From Planctomycetota bacterium (GTDB lineage Bacteria > Planctomycetota > Planctomycetia > Pirellulales > UBA1268): a stretch of DNA of 33,134 nt. Position numbers and translations under genes: made by a program. The notes under the pieces are model-generated. The model did no database searches. It saw only the letters and a program-made list of their open reading frames with translations, and was not told the DNA's origin. Location: NCBI GenBank assembly GCA_016872955.1, contig VGYP01000005.1:1-33134 (forward strand), read 5' to 3'. How positions within the stretch are numbered: position 1 is the stretch's first letter; each line of letters begins with the position of its first letter. This document shows, in pieces, positions 24,552-32,741 of this stretch.

Positions 24552-25847
24552 TCAGGCGAAGCGGGCGACCGCGTACGACTTCTTGCCCGATCGCAGCACG
24601 AGCGTCGTCGTGCCGGCCAGATCGCGGGCCGTCAGCCGATAGGAAGCCTCGTTGATGCGGCGATTGTTGACATAGGCACCCCCCTGCTCGATCGTCCGCC
24701 GCGCCGCTCCCTTGCTGGCCGCCAGGCCCGTCGCTTCCAGGGCATCGACGAGCGACAGTCCGGCGCCGTCGAGCGTAGCGCGTGGAAAGTGGCCGCTGGG
24801 TACGTCGGCGAAAATCTCAGCCAGGGCCGCGTCGTCGAGATTGGCGATCTCCGCGCCGAAGAAGACGTCGGTCGCCTGCCGGGCCGCCGCCAGTCCTTCG
24901 TCGCCATGCACCAGCCGTGTCAGTTCGGCGGCCAGCCGTTTTTGGCTGTCGCGGGTGGCCGGATTCGCCCGCCGCGCCTCGTCGAGGCCGCGGATCTCCT
25001 CGAGCGAAAGTTCCGTCAGCCGCGACAGGCAACGGCCTGCATCCTCGTCGTCGAGGTTGAACCAGTACTGGTAGAAGCGGTACGGGCTCGTGCGGCGGGG
25101 ATCGAGCCAGATCGCCCCGGCGGCCGTCTTGCCCATCTTCGTGCCATCAGCCTTGGTGAGGAGCGGGCAGGTGATGCCATGGAGTTCCCGGCCGCGAAGT
25201 CGTCGGCCGAGTTCGATGCCCGCCGTGATGTTGCCCCACTGGTCGCTGCCGCCGATCTGCACGCGGCACTCGAGGGCGTCGGAGAGGTACACGAAATCCC
25301 AGGCCTGCAGGAGCATGTAGCTGAACTCGGTGTAGGACAGGCCGCCGTCCCGCTCGAGGCGACTCTTGACGGAGTCCTTGCCGAGCATCTGGGAGAGGGG
25401 AACGTGTTTGCCCACGTCCCGCAGAAAGGCGAGGTATCCGACGCCCCGCATCCAGTCGGCGTTGTCGACGATGTGGACCGTGCCGACGGCCGCTCCGCCG
25501 GGGCCCGCGGCCGCCAGCACGGCCTTGATCTGTCGGCCGACTCCAGCAACGTTGGCCGCCAGTTCGTCGGTGGAGAGCAGGTTGCGTTCCTCGCTGCGGC
25601 CGCTGGGATCGCCGATCATGCCCGTCGCCCCGCCCACCAGCGCCACCGGCTCGTGACCGGCCGCCGCCACCTGCCGCAGCAGCACGAGCGCCACCAGATG
25701 GCCCACGTGCAGGCTGTCGGCCGTGGGGTCGAAGCCGGCGTACACCCGGCGGCCAGCCGTCGCCAGCCACGACCGCAAGGCGTTCGGATTGGTCGATTGA
25801 TGGACGAGGCCGCGGGCCTCGAAATCGGTGAGCAGATCCGCGGGCAC
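24552..25847 (-). CDS. tyrS: tyrosyl-tRNA synthetase
   Basis: 431 residues, class I synthetase. HIGH is HVGH at 47-50 (SLHVGH); tyrosine-binding and dimer motifs include VGGATGMIGDPSG (71-83) and QIGGSDQWGNITAG (197-210); the KMSKS equivalent is KMGKT (237-241). An S4 RNA-binding domain occupies about 360-431 (KGAARRTIEQGGAYVNNRRI). The start is GTG at 25845-25847; its Shine-Dalgarno GGAGGTGA contains the TGA stop of ispD, so the two genes are translationally coupled. This is the TyrRS-S (TyrS) type with KMGKT rather than the KFGKS type of many Gram-positive enzymes. Confidence 0.96.
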   Translation of the reverse strand: MPADLLTDFEARGLVHQSTNPNALRSWLATAGRRVYAGFDPTADSLHVGHLVALVLLRQVAAAGHEPVALVGGATGMIGDPSGRSEERNLLSTDELAANVAGVGRQIKAVLAAAGPGGAAVGTVHIVDNADWMRGVGYLAFLRDVGKHVPLSQMLGKDSVKSRLERDGGLSYTEFSYMLLQAWDFVYLSDALECRVQIGGSDQWGNITAGIELGRRLRGRELHGITCPLLTKADGTKMGKTAAGAIWLDPRRTSPYRFYQYWFNLDDEDAGRCLSRLTELSLEEIRGLDEARRANPATRDSQKRLAAELTRLVHGDEGLAAARQATDVFFGAEIANLDDAALAEIFADVPSGHFPRATLDGAGLSLVDALEATGLAASKGAARRTIEQGGAYVNNRRINEASYRLTARDLAGTTTLVLRSGKKSYAVARFA

Positions 25848-25850
25848 CGG

Positions 25851-26591
25851 TCACCTCCAGACGTCGTCGCCGGCGAAGGGATGCGCGGGCCCCGAGAGCT
25901 TCGGCCTCGGCAGGGCCTTGAGCGTCTGCTCGGCCAGGCAGAGATCCTCGCGGGAGGTGATCTTGAGGTTGGCGGGTGATCCCGGCACGACTACCACCGA
26001 ATGGCCGGCCGCCTCGACCAGGGCCGCCTCATCGGTGAAGGCCCTGCCCGCCGCACCGGCAAAGGCCCGCTCTAAGAGACTGCGGGAGAAAACCTGCGGT
26101 GTCTGGGCCTCCCATAGCCCCGCTCGGTCGACCGTCTCGGTGATCACGTCGCCGGGGCCCACACGCTTGAGCGTGCTGACCACCGGCGTCGCGAGGATCG
26201 CAGCCCCGGTCTTGGCACCCGCGGCAAAGACGCGGTCGATCCACTCCGTGGCCAGGCAGGGCCGCGCGGCGTCGTGGATCGCCACCATGTCGACCTCGGG
26301 ACCAAGTTTTTCCAGGCCGCTCCTGACCGAATCGGCCCGCTCCGCCCCCCCCTCGGCCAACGTGATCCCCATGAAGGCCAGATTGGCGGCAAACTTCTCC
26401 AAGAATGCCTCGCGGTCTTCCGGCGAGACGACGACCACCACCTGCTTCACGTCGTCCCGATCGGTGAACTTCTCAACCGAGTGGAGCCAGACGGCACGCC
26501 CTGCTAGTGGCACGAAAGGCTTCTTGTAGTTGGCGTCGCGAAAACGGCTGCTCCTGCCCGCCGCGGCGAGGATCACCCCGAAGGTGGCCAT
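25851..26591 (-). CDS. ispD: 2-C-methyl-D-erythritol 4-phosphate cytidylyltransferase
   Basis: 246 residues; joins MEP with CTP in the non-mevalonate isoprenoid pathway. The nucleotide-binding start is VILAAAGRSSRF (6-17) with the basic YKKPFVPLAGR; VVVVVSPEDRE, AIHDAARPCL and WEAQTPQVFSRSLL are further family landmarks. The C-terminal VPGSPANLKITSREDL completes a normal-length protein. The open frame continues upstream across the Gly-rich repeat of the preceding gene; that extension is rejected because MATFGVILAAAG is the natural start. The start codon is four bases after the stop of the giant vWA gene; no good ribosome-binding site is visible, suggesting coupling. Confidence 0.95.
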   Translation of the reverse strand: MATFGVILAAAGRSSRFRDANYKKPFVPLAGRAVWLHSVEKFTDRDDVKQVVVVVSPEDREAFLEKFAANLAFMGITLAEGGAERADSVRSGLEKLGPEVDMVAIHDAARPCLATEWIDRVFAAGAKTGAAILATPVVSTLKRVGPGDVITETVDRAGLWEAQTPQVFSRSLLERAFAGAAGRAFTDEAALVEAAGHSVVVVPGSPANLKITSREDLCLAEQTLKALPRPKLSGPAHPFAGDDVWR

Positions 26592-26595
26592 CGCG

Positions 26596-29500
26596 TCAGG
26601 GCCCGTCGGCTGCGAGTCGATCCGCGATCGCGCGGTCCATGAGCAGCCGCAGCGCCGACTTGACGGCAGGCTTGTCGAGGATCCAGCCCGCGAAGGCCTC
26701 TCCGTGGGTGGCGTAGGCATGTAGCAGCCACGTCGGGGCATCCTGCGCGAGCCACGCTCGGAAGACGAGCCAACGGGGGTCGTGTTCACCGTAGACGGCG
26801 CGAGCGACCCAGCAGAAACCGCCACCGCCAGCCCCGCCGCCACCGATCTGGCCGCCGCCGGCGCCGAAGCCGCCGCCACCGATCTGGCCACCGCCGGCGC
26901 CGAAGCCGCCGCCACCGATCTGGCCACCGCCAGCCCCGCCGCCACCGATCTGGCCGCCGCCAGCGCCGAAGCCCCCACCGCCCGCTGCCACGCCCGCGGC
27001 CGTGCCGACGGTCGTGCCGGAGGTTCCGCCAGCGGTGCCGCCCCCGGAAAAGTTGAACTGGGTCACCTGGCCCACGATTGAAAACAGCGGCACCGAGGTG
27101 ACGCGCACGTAGCGGCGATCGGCGGAGACCACCGCCCGGGCGTACAAGTTGGCACCCTCGGGAAGAGTCGTGATCTGCGGCTGATAGCCGACGGCGCCCC
27201 TACCAAAGAACGGTAGGCCTGGGATTGGCGGCCCGACCTGGCCACCGCGGCTCGCCGACATGGCGGCGGCGGTCGTCGGATCGGTGATCGCCGCGAGCTG
27301 TTGAGCGAGCACGGCCCGACTGATCGCCCGCTGGGCTGCGACGTCCTGCGCGACCTGCGCGTCGAGCAGCGGCTCCCGGCGGCGGCCCTCCGGCAGGTTC
27401 ACCGTGAGCAGGTGCTCGTCGGCACCGAGACGGACCTGTCGCCGCAGCGTCTGCTCCCGGTCGGTGCCGCGGTTGATCGTCATTTCGGCCGTGACGGTGT
27501 CGGCTGCCACCTTGCCCCACGAGCGGCGCAGGAGGATTCGATACTCGCCCGGGAAGGCCTCGGTGGCCACGTAGCGTTCGCGATGCGTCGTGCCGTCGCC
27601 GCCCGCGTCGCCGTCGGCCAAGAGCGTGCCGCCCGACGACGAACGAGGCGATGCGATCTCGCACACCGTGCCGACCGGCTCCTGCACGGCGATGTCGACG
27701 TCGGCATCGCCGGTCCAGGAGATGTCGATCACCACGTCCCGGATCAGCGCACGGTCCACCGCTGCCCGAAAGGCCGCGGCGTCGTCGGCTCGCCCGTCCG
27801 ACCGAAGGCGCTCGATCGTCGCCTTCGCCAATCGCGCCGCCCGCGTGGCCACCTCCTGTTGTCCGGCCGGCCAGTCGTACGCGAGCACTCCCGGGCAGGC
27901 CCAGCGGAGGGCGCCGATATCGTCCGTGCGGGCCGCAACGGTCATGGCCAGGGCGTAGGCCTCCCGGTTCGTCGGATCGTTCCTCGCGATTCGGCGACAG
28001 ACGCGGATCGCCTGGGCGTCGAAGCCTGAACGGGCCAGATAGTTGGCCAACTGCAGCAGCTCCGTCGAGCTGGAGGCGAAGTCGATCGCTGAGAGCAGCG
28101 CCCGCTCCACGTCGGCCTGCGGTCGGCCCGCCGCCTCCATCGCGATCGCGAGCGATTCGTACATCCACGACTCCGCGTTGCCGCTGGCGATCGCACCGGA
28201 GATGAGTTCGGCCGCCCGGGCGAACTCGCCGTCACGGCCGAGTTCGGCGGCGGAGACGCGCAGCCGGCCCATGCGATCGGCGGCGTCCTCACCGGACTCG
28301 GATGCGGCCGCCTTCCCGGTCGGGGTGAGGTAGGCGATCACGGCCGCCCGCAGATCCTTGGCGTCGAGCACTTCGCTGGGCAGACCCAGCCGCGTGGCGG
28401 CGACGGGCTTCGTCGCCTCGATGCTGGCAGCCGTGGTGATGACGCGGCTTCGAGGCTTGCTCTCCGTGCGGCCGCGGGCCGACGACACCTGGAAGAGGCC
28501 GCCGGCCAAGGGCATCGGCCGGGACGCGAGCACCGCGTCCATCGCCACCCTCACGACGGCCTTCGGAGCGGGACGGTCGTGCAGCCAGGCGGCGAAGGCC
28601 TCGCCGTGACGTCCGTAGAGATCGTGGAGCCACGCGGGGGCGGACGTCGTGATCCAGTCTCGAAACGCCAGCCACCGCGGATCGTGCACGCCGTACACCT
28701 CGCGGGCCACCCAGCAGAACGCGCCGCCCTGCATTCCGCCCATGCCCATGCCGCCTACCGCACCACCCATGCCACCGCCCATGTTCATGCCACTGTTGAT
28801 GCTCTGAGCGCCCCCGAGGCCGCCGCCCATCTGGAAGGGATTGAGACCCTGGGACGGGTCGATCGGCAGCACGAGATCGGCCACCGGATAGACCTTCACC
28901 ACCAGGTTCTCCTGCGCCTTCTCCTTGGTGGTTATCAGGAGCACCTCGTCCTTGACGATGTAGGCCAGATCGATGGGCGCCAGCAGTCGCTTCATGGCCG
29001 ATCGCAGGCTGATGCCGGAAATGGTGTTTTGCGTGACGGGCGTGTCGATGTCGAGACCCAGGTCTTCGAGCGCCCGGGCATCGATCTCGACGGGAATGTC
29101 GAACCTGTCCTCGATGGCCCGCTCCACGTCCCGCAGCGGTGACTCGTTGAACTCCCAACCCGACACCGGCTTTTCGATCGCCTCGTAGATCTCCCGTTCC
29201 TTGCTCCCCGGCTGGGTGAGGTCAACCGACTTGTACTTCTGCCGCATCTTCGTGATCGTTTGCCACCGTTCGGCGGTGGGGTAGATGATCGGCGGATCGT
29301 CGGGAAAGGCGATCGAGGCCTCGTCGACCTGCTGCAGCGCGTCCATGAAACCCCGCTGATGATCTCGCCTGGTCCGCCAGTTGTGGGCGTCGTAGTCGAG
29401 AATCTGGGCCACGAGGGGGGCCGTACGGCCCACGACCCGGGCCGTCATCGCAATGGGAGAGTTGGCGTAGAGCGACGGAGCCTCGCGGGCAATTTCCTCG

Positions 29501-31239
29501 CCGGCCACCCGCTCGGCCTCCTCGAAGGCACGGGTCGGCGGGTCGGCGCCGATCACCGCCTCGCCGTTGAGCACGGTGGGATATTCCTGGGGCTGGGAAT
29601 AGCCGACCCGGATCCCCTCCTCGACGAGCGCGTTGTACTTGTCGGTGAGTTGCCGGATCTTGTCCTCGCGGCGCTGGAGTTCACCGACGAGCCGCATCCT
29701 CTCGCGACCGATGGCGGCGCGGCGATCGGAGGCCAGATCGCGGCCCTCCTTCTCCCGCAGGCGAACGTCCGCCTCGCGAATCCTCATCTCGATCTGCGCG
29801 AGCAGCCGCTCTCGCGGGCCGGCATCCAGCGCGTCGGAAGCACGGACCTCCTCCTGCAGCCCCTTGAGATTGTCGCGGGCCTGCCGTGGATCGGAGGTGA
29901 GCAGTTGCCGGGCCTCGCGGATCCGCACCGCGGCGTCCTGTTCCATGGCGGTGCCCTGCACCCGGCGGGCACGGTCGATGTCCGCGAGGTCGTCGGCGGC
30001 CTCCTCCTCGAGCATGCCGCTGGGAGCCGGGAGCGGCTCATCGTCGGCGATCCGACGCTGCGCCACCTCGCGGACGATGCCTGCCTCCTGGTTGTCCGGA
30101 TCCCGCCGCAGGGCGGCATCCGCGAGCCTGGCTGCCGATGCGTGGGAACCGGCGGCCTCGGCCTGGGCGGAGAGGGAGGCCAGCGACGCTGCTTCTCCCC
30201 GCACGAGGTCACGGACGGCCGCCAGACCCTCGCGGCCGATGACCGGCAGGAACAATCCGTCGCTGCTGCGGGCGTTGCGGGCGAGTTCCGACAGATAGGC
30301 GTTTTCTGCCACCGGCTGGGCGGCGGGCACGTCGACCGTGACCGGCGTCTTCTCGCCCAGCGAGATTTCGAGCCGGGCGCCCTTGACGGGCCCCTCGATC
30401 AGCACGACCGAGTCGCGGTCGGCCCGCAGCGGTGGCAACCGCGAGGGCAGCATGCGAGGCGGCTTGTCCACGGCCTCGCTCACGAGCGTCGTCTCGCCCG
30501 GCCACGCCACGCGTTGCACGGCCAACGAACCTACACGGCCGCCCGCCGCCTTGGCATCGTCCTCGTCGGTGGGGATCACGAGCATGCCGCCGGTGTTCGA
30601 GGCCAGCGCGGCGAGACACTGCCAGTTGACGGCCGGGCCGATGCCAAGGCTGGAGACGGAAATCCGGTTGGATCGGAGGAGGTCGATCGCTCGGGCAAAA
30701 TCCTCGGGATCCACACCGTTCACGGCGGGCCCGTCCCCGATGTAAACGATCGACCGCGGGCCGGGTCCTTCGAAGCGGGCCGCCGCTTCCTCGAGCACCG
30801 CCACGAGGTCTGTCGAGCCCAGCGGGGTGCGGGCATCGAGGCCGCGGGTGCCGGCTGCCAGAGCCTCGTCGTTCGGGGCGTGAAAACCCTCGGTCAACGG
30901 TGTAGACCCGACGTCCACGGCTGTGATGGCGATCCGGTCATCGGGACGGGCTTTCTCGCGCAGTCCGGCCAGGGCGTCGAGGCTCCTCTGACGGTGGCGT
31001 CCGATCTGGCTGGCCGACGTGTCGACGAGCACCACGATCTGCGTCGGTCCGGCCGCTGCCGCTGCCTTGGCGCGGAGGCCTACCGCCGTCACCTGCGGGT
31101 CGCCGTTCAACGATGGTGCCGATTCCGCGAAACTGACGGCCACGGGTTCAGCGCGAGTTGGAGTGCCCAGGCCCACGTCCAGGATGGCCGCGAGGCATGC
31201 CAGTAGCAGAACCAGCGGCAGGGGCAGATCGGAACGCAT
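26596..31239 (-). CDS. giant secreted vWA/secretin-like mosaic protein with two CWVA-box modules
   Basis: 1547 residues. Signal peptide 1-30. A vWA domain occupies 65-225 with MIDAS residues in DTSAS (73-77), T143 and D169. Helical, Arg/Glu-rich 360-540 and a domain at 690-790 ending YPVADLVLPI are paralogous to the secretin at 1376-4213. A Gly/Met-rich linker (804-840) leads to box 1 (841-905, FCWVAREVYG). Next are TPR-like helices (985-1165), a DUF2135/YfaP-like strand domain (1168-1285, ISWTGDADVDIAV), a short secretin fragment (1358-1398), a Gly repeat (1399-1474) and terminal box 2 (1475-1540, FCWVARAVYG). ATG 31239 is chosen because the signal peptide starts there, with GGAG nine bases upstream. 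The boxes resemble CFI-box-type C-terminal domains. No catalytic site is seen. Probably envelope-associated; role unknown. Confidence 0.85.
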   Translation of the reverse strand: MRSDLPLPLVLLLACLAAILDVGLGTPTRAEPVAVSFAESAPSLNGDPQVTAVGLRAKAAAAAGPTQIVVLVDTSASQIGRHRQRSLDALAGLREKARPDDRIAITAVDVGSTPLTEGFHAPNDEALAAGTRGLDARTPLGSTDLVAVLEEAAARFEGPGPRSIVYIGDGPAVNGVDPEDFARAIDLLRSNRISVSSLGIGPAVNWQCLAALASNTGGMLVIPTDEDDAKAAGGRVGSLAVQRVAWPGETTLVSEAVDKPPRMLPSRLPPLRADRDSVVLIEGPVKGARLEISLGEKTPVTVDVPAAQPVAENAYLSELARNARSSDGLFLPVIGREGLAAVRDLVRGEAASLASLSAQAEAAGSHASAARLADAALRRDPDNQEAGIVREVAQRRIADDEPLPAPSGMLEEEAADDLADIDRARRVQGTAMEQDAAVRIREARQLLTSDPRQARDNLKGLQEEVRASDALDAGPRERLLAQIEMRIREADVRLREKEGRDLASDRRAAIGRERMRLVGELQRREDKIRQLTDKYNALVEEGIRVGYSQPQEYPTVLNGEAVIGADPPTRAFEEAERVAGEEIAREAPSLYANSPIAMTARVVGRTAPLVAQILDYDAHNWRTRRDHQRGFMDALQQVDEASIAFPDDPPIIYPTAERWQTITKMRQKYKSVDLTQPGSKEREIYEAIEKPVSGWEFNESPLRDVERAIEDRFDIPVEIDARALEDLGLDIDTPVTQNTISGISLRSAMKRLLAPIDLAYIVKDEVLLITTKEKAQENLVVKVYPVADLVLPIDPSQGLNPFQMGGGLGGAQSINSGMNMGGGMGGAVGGMGMGGMQGGAFCWVAREVYGVHDPRWLAFRDWITTSAPAWLHDLYGRHGEAFAAWLHDRPAPKAVVRVAMDAVLASRPMPLAGGLFQVSSARGRTESKPRSRVITTAASIEATKPVAATRLGLPSEVLDAKDLRAAVIAYLTPTGKAAASESGEDAADRMGRLRVSAAELGRDGEFARAAELISGAIASGNAESWMYESLAIAMEAAGRPQADVERALLSAIDFASSSTELLQLANYLARSGFDAQAIRVCRRIARNDPTNREAYALAMTVAARTDDIGALRWACPGVLAYDWPAGQQEVATRAARLAKATIERLRSDGRADDAAAFRAAVDRALIRDVVIDISWTGDADVDIAVQEPVGTVCEIASPRSSSGGTLLADGDAGGDGTTHRERYVATEAFPGEYRILLRRSWGKVAADTVTAEMTINRGTDREQTLRRQVRLGADEHLLTVNLPEGRRREPLLDAQVAQDVAAQRAISRAVLAQQLAAITDPTTAAAMSASRGGQVGPPIPGLPFFGRGAVGYQPQITTLPEGANLYARAVVSADRRYVRVTSVPLFSIVGQVTQFNFSGGGTAGGTSGTTVGTAAGVAAGGGGFGAGGGQIGGGGAGGGQIGGGGFGAGGGQIGGGGFGAGGGQIGGGGAGGGGFCWVARAVYGEHDPRWLVFRAWLAQDAPTWLLHAYATHGEAFAGWILDKPAVKSALRLLMDRAIADRLAADGP
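26620..26817 (-). other. CWVA box, copy 2 (C-terminal)
   Basis: Codons 1475-1540 of the giant protein. FCWVARAVYG, HDPRWL, FR, AP.W and HGEAFA.W are shared with copy 1; about 39 of 67 positions are identical by eye. A short Cys-containing strand is followed by amphipathic helices. It directly follows the Gly-rich repeat and ends at the protein's C terminus. Confidence 0.85.
26818..26990 (-). repeat. 36-bp tandem repeat encoding GGGQIGGGGFGA units
   Basis: About four units of 12 codons, with two shortened ones, encode Gly-rich sequence with regularly spaced Gln-Ile and Phe. All lengths are multiples of three, so the frame is kept. It forms the linker before the C-terminal CWVA box. Confidence 0.9.
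28525..28719 (-). other. CWVA box, copy 1 (internal)
   Basis: Codons 841-905 of the giant protein, following a Gly/Met-rich linker (GGGMGGAVGGMGMGGMQGG). It has the same landmarks as copy 2 but is followed by about 640 further residues. Confidence 0.85.
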
Positions 31240-31284
31240 CGGGGGGAACTCCGGGGGCGAGCGACACGCAGCCAGACCACCACA

Positions 31285-31314
31285 AGCATATTTAGGGGCT
31301 CCCAAACCCGCCAA
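31285..31314 (-). promoter_or_regulatory. possible promoter for the giant protein-ispD-tyrS cluster
   Basis: On the minus strand TTGGCG (31314-31309) and TATGCT (31290-31285), spacer 18, lie about 45 bases upstream of the ATG. Each hexamer matches four of six consensus positions; the AT-rich AAATATGC core stands out locally. The rest of the 240-base divergent gap to the protease gene contains an AT-richer patch (GGAATAATCGG near 31410) that may hold the plus-strand promoter. Confidence 0.35.
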
Positions 31315-31479
31315 CGTCGATCTGCCGCCTTGTCAGCCATTTTTGAGGTTTGCCCCGGGCCGGCAGGGTGGCGATTCGGGAATTTCAGGATGGAGCGACT
31401 CGCGGATTTTCGGAATAATCGGGCACGTTCCGGAGGGATGGTTGTGACAGCGTCCGGTCGCCCTGCGAGGTCCTGACCC

Positions 31480-32607
31480 GTGAAATCGCCCTTGCGAACG
31501 CCGTGGCGGGATGTGTGGCACGGACTGGCTACCGCCGCCCGTGCGGCGATGCTGGCGGGCCTTTGGTGGCTCGTCCTGGCGACGGGGGGCCAAGCTGCCG
31601 AGCAGGCTTCGGAGCGGTCGTTTTCGCCCGAGGAGCGGACGAATATCGCCGTCTACGAGGCGGGGAACAAAAGCGTCGTCAACATCAACACGAAGGCCAC
31701 GGTGGCGGCGGGCTTCTTTCTCATGGAGGTGCCCTCGGAGGGGGCGGGCTCGGGGATCGTCCTGGATGGGCAAGGTCACGTGCTCACCAACTTCCACGTC
31801 GTGGAAGGGGCCCGTGAAATCCAGGTGATGCTGCATGACGGCTCGGCCCATGAGGCGCGGGTGGTGGGCGTGGATCCGGCCACCGACGTGGCTATCGTGC
31901 GCGTGGATGCCGATCCGGCCTCGCTTCAGCCGGCTGAACTCGGCACGTCGCACGACCTTCGGGTAGGGCAGCGGGTGTTCGCGATCGGCAATCCGTTCGG
32001 TCTCGAACGGACCCTGACCACGGGCATCATCTCGAGCCTCAACCGCTCATTGCCCACGAAGACCGGCCGCACGATCAAGTCGATCATTCAGACCGACGCC
32101 GCGATCAACCCTGGAAACTCCGGCGGACCGTTACTGGATGGCCGCGGGCGGCTGATCGGCATGACGACGGCGATCGCCAGCCGCACGGGACAGAGTTCGG
32201 GCGTCGGCTTCGCGATCCCCGTGGGCACGCTGCAGCGGATCGTGCCGCAGCTCATCGCACGAGGCCGGGTCGTGCGGCCCGACGCCGGGATCGCCCGCGT
32301 CTATCAGTCGGACGCAGGCCTGCTCGTGGCCGCCGTCGCCCCGGACGGCCCGGCCGAACGAGCGGGGGTGCGCGGGTTCCGCGTCGTCCGCGAACGCCGC
32401 CGGCAGGGCCCGTTCACGGTCGAGTTCGAACGCGTGGACCGAGGGGGGGCCGATCTGATCGTCGCGGTCGACGGGCAATCGGTGAAGACAGCCGATGACT
32501 TCCTGGCGACCGTCGAGTCGCGAAACCCCGGCGACAAGGTGCTGATCCGGGTTCGCCGGGAGGGGCACGAACTGGAAATTCCATTGGTTTTAGCGGCTGA
32601 AAACTAG
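31480..32607 (+). CDS. HtrA/DegP-type periplasmic serine protease with a C-terminal PDZ-like domain
   Basis: 375 residues. An N-terminal signal or anchor segment spans about 20-40 (AAMLAGLWWLVLATGGQAA). The trypsin-like domain has the catalytic triad His106 (TNFHVVEG), Asp136 (ATDVAIVRV) and Ser214 (NPGNSGGPLL), with GSGIVLD before it. A PDZ-like domain follows (about 265-375), with GLLVAAVAPDGPAERAGV and DLIVAVDGQSVKTADDFLATVES. It carries only one PDZ, like DegS. A charged loop inside the PDZ (RVVRERRRQGPFTVEFERVDRG) is longer than usual. The start is GTG at 31480-31482. Probably acts in envelope protein quality control; the surrounding cluster of envelope genes fits but does not prove it. 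Confidence 0.93.
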   Translation: MKSPLRTPWRDVWHGLATAARAAMLAGLWWLVLATGGQAAEQASERSFSPEERTNIAVYEAGNKSVVNINTKATVAAGFFLMEVPSEGAGSGIVLDGQGHVLTNFHVVEGAREIQVMLHDGSAHEARVVGVDPATDVAIVRVDADPASLQPAELGTSHDLRVGQRVFAIGNPFGLERTLTTGIISSLNRSLPTKTGRTIKSIIQTDAAINPGNSGGPLLDGRGRLIGMTTAIASRTGQSSGVGFAIPVGTLQRIVPQLIARGRVVRPDAGIARVYQSDAGLLVAAVAPDGPAERAGVRGFRVVRERRRQGPFTVEFERVDRGGADLIVAVDGQSVKTADDFLATVESRNPGDKVLIRVRREGHELEIPLVLAAEN

Positions 32608-32639
32608 GGTTCACGGTCGGGCTACCGGCTGGCCGAACC
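32608..32639 (+). terminator. hairpin immediately after the protease stop codon
   Basis: GGTTC (32608-32612) pairs with GAACC (32635-32639), and GGTC with GGCC inside it with a small bulge. It begins at the base after the TAG. There is no T-tract, so it is a candidate only. Confidence 0.3.
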
Positions 32640-32713
32640 AACCATCAGGCGGCACCTTAGAGATGGACTCTCGGCCCGGCGGGCACGGTTCGTGCTCGAA
32701 CGAGGCAAGGGTG

Positions 32714-32741
32714 TTGACCCCCGGCTGGCCGCTGCTAGACT
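32714..32741 (+). promoter_or_regulatory. rRNA promoter
   Basis: TTGACC (32714-32719) and TAGACT (32736-32741) with a 16-base spacer, followed by a GC-rich discriminator (TAGGGGCTCG). It is the best sigma-70 match in the window and lies about 270 bases before the 16S start. Confidence 0.7.

Noticed and set aside
24537-25979. 480-codon plus-strand open frame
   Set aside because: It is antisense to tyrS; the translation shows no domain.
26592-26978. N-terminal extension of IspD
   Set aside because: It would be out-of-frame translation of the Gly repeat and box 2; the real IspD start is MATFGVILAAAG at 26591.
26818-26990. Regular repeats resembling a small CRISPR array
   Set aside because: The period is 36 bp with no distinct spacers, and the repeats are in frame as Gly-rich codons of the giant protein.
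29260-31206. 648-codon open frame antisense to the giant protein gene
   Set aside because: The minus-strand product has recognisable vWA and secretin-like domains; the antisense product has none and is a by-product of high GC.
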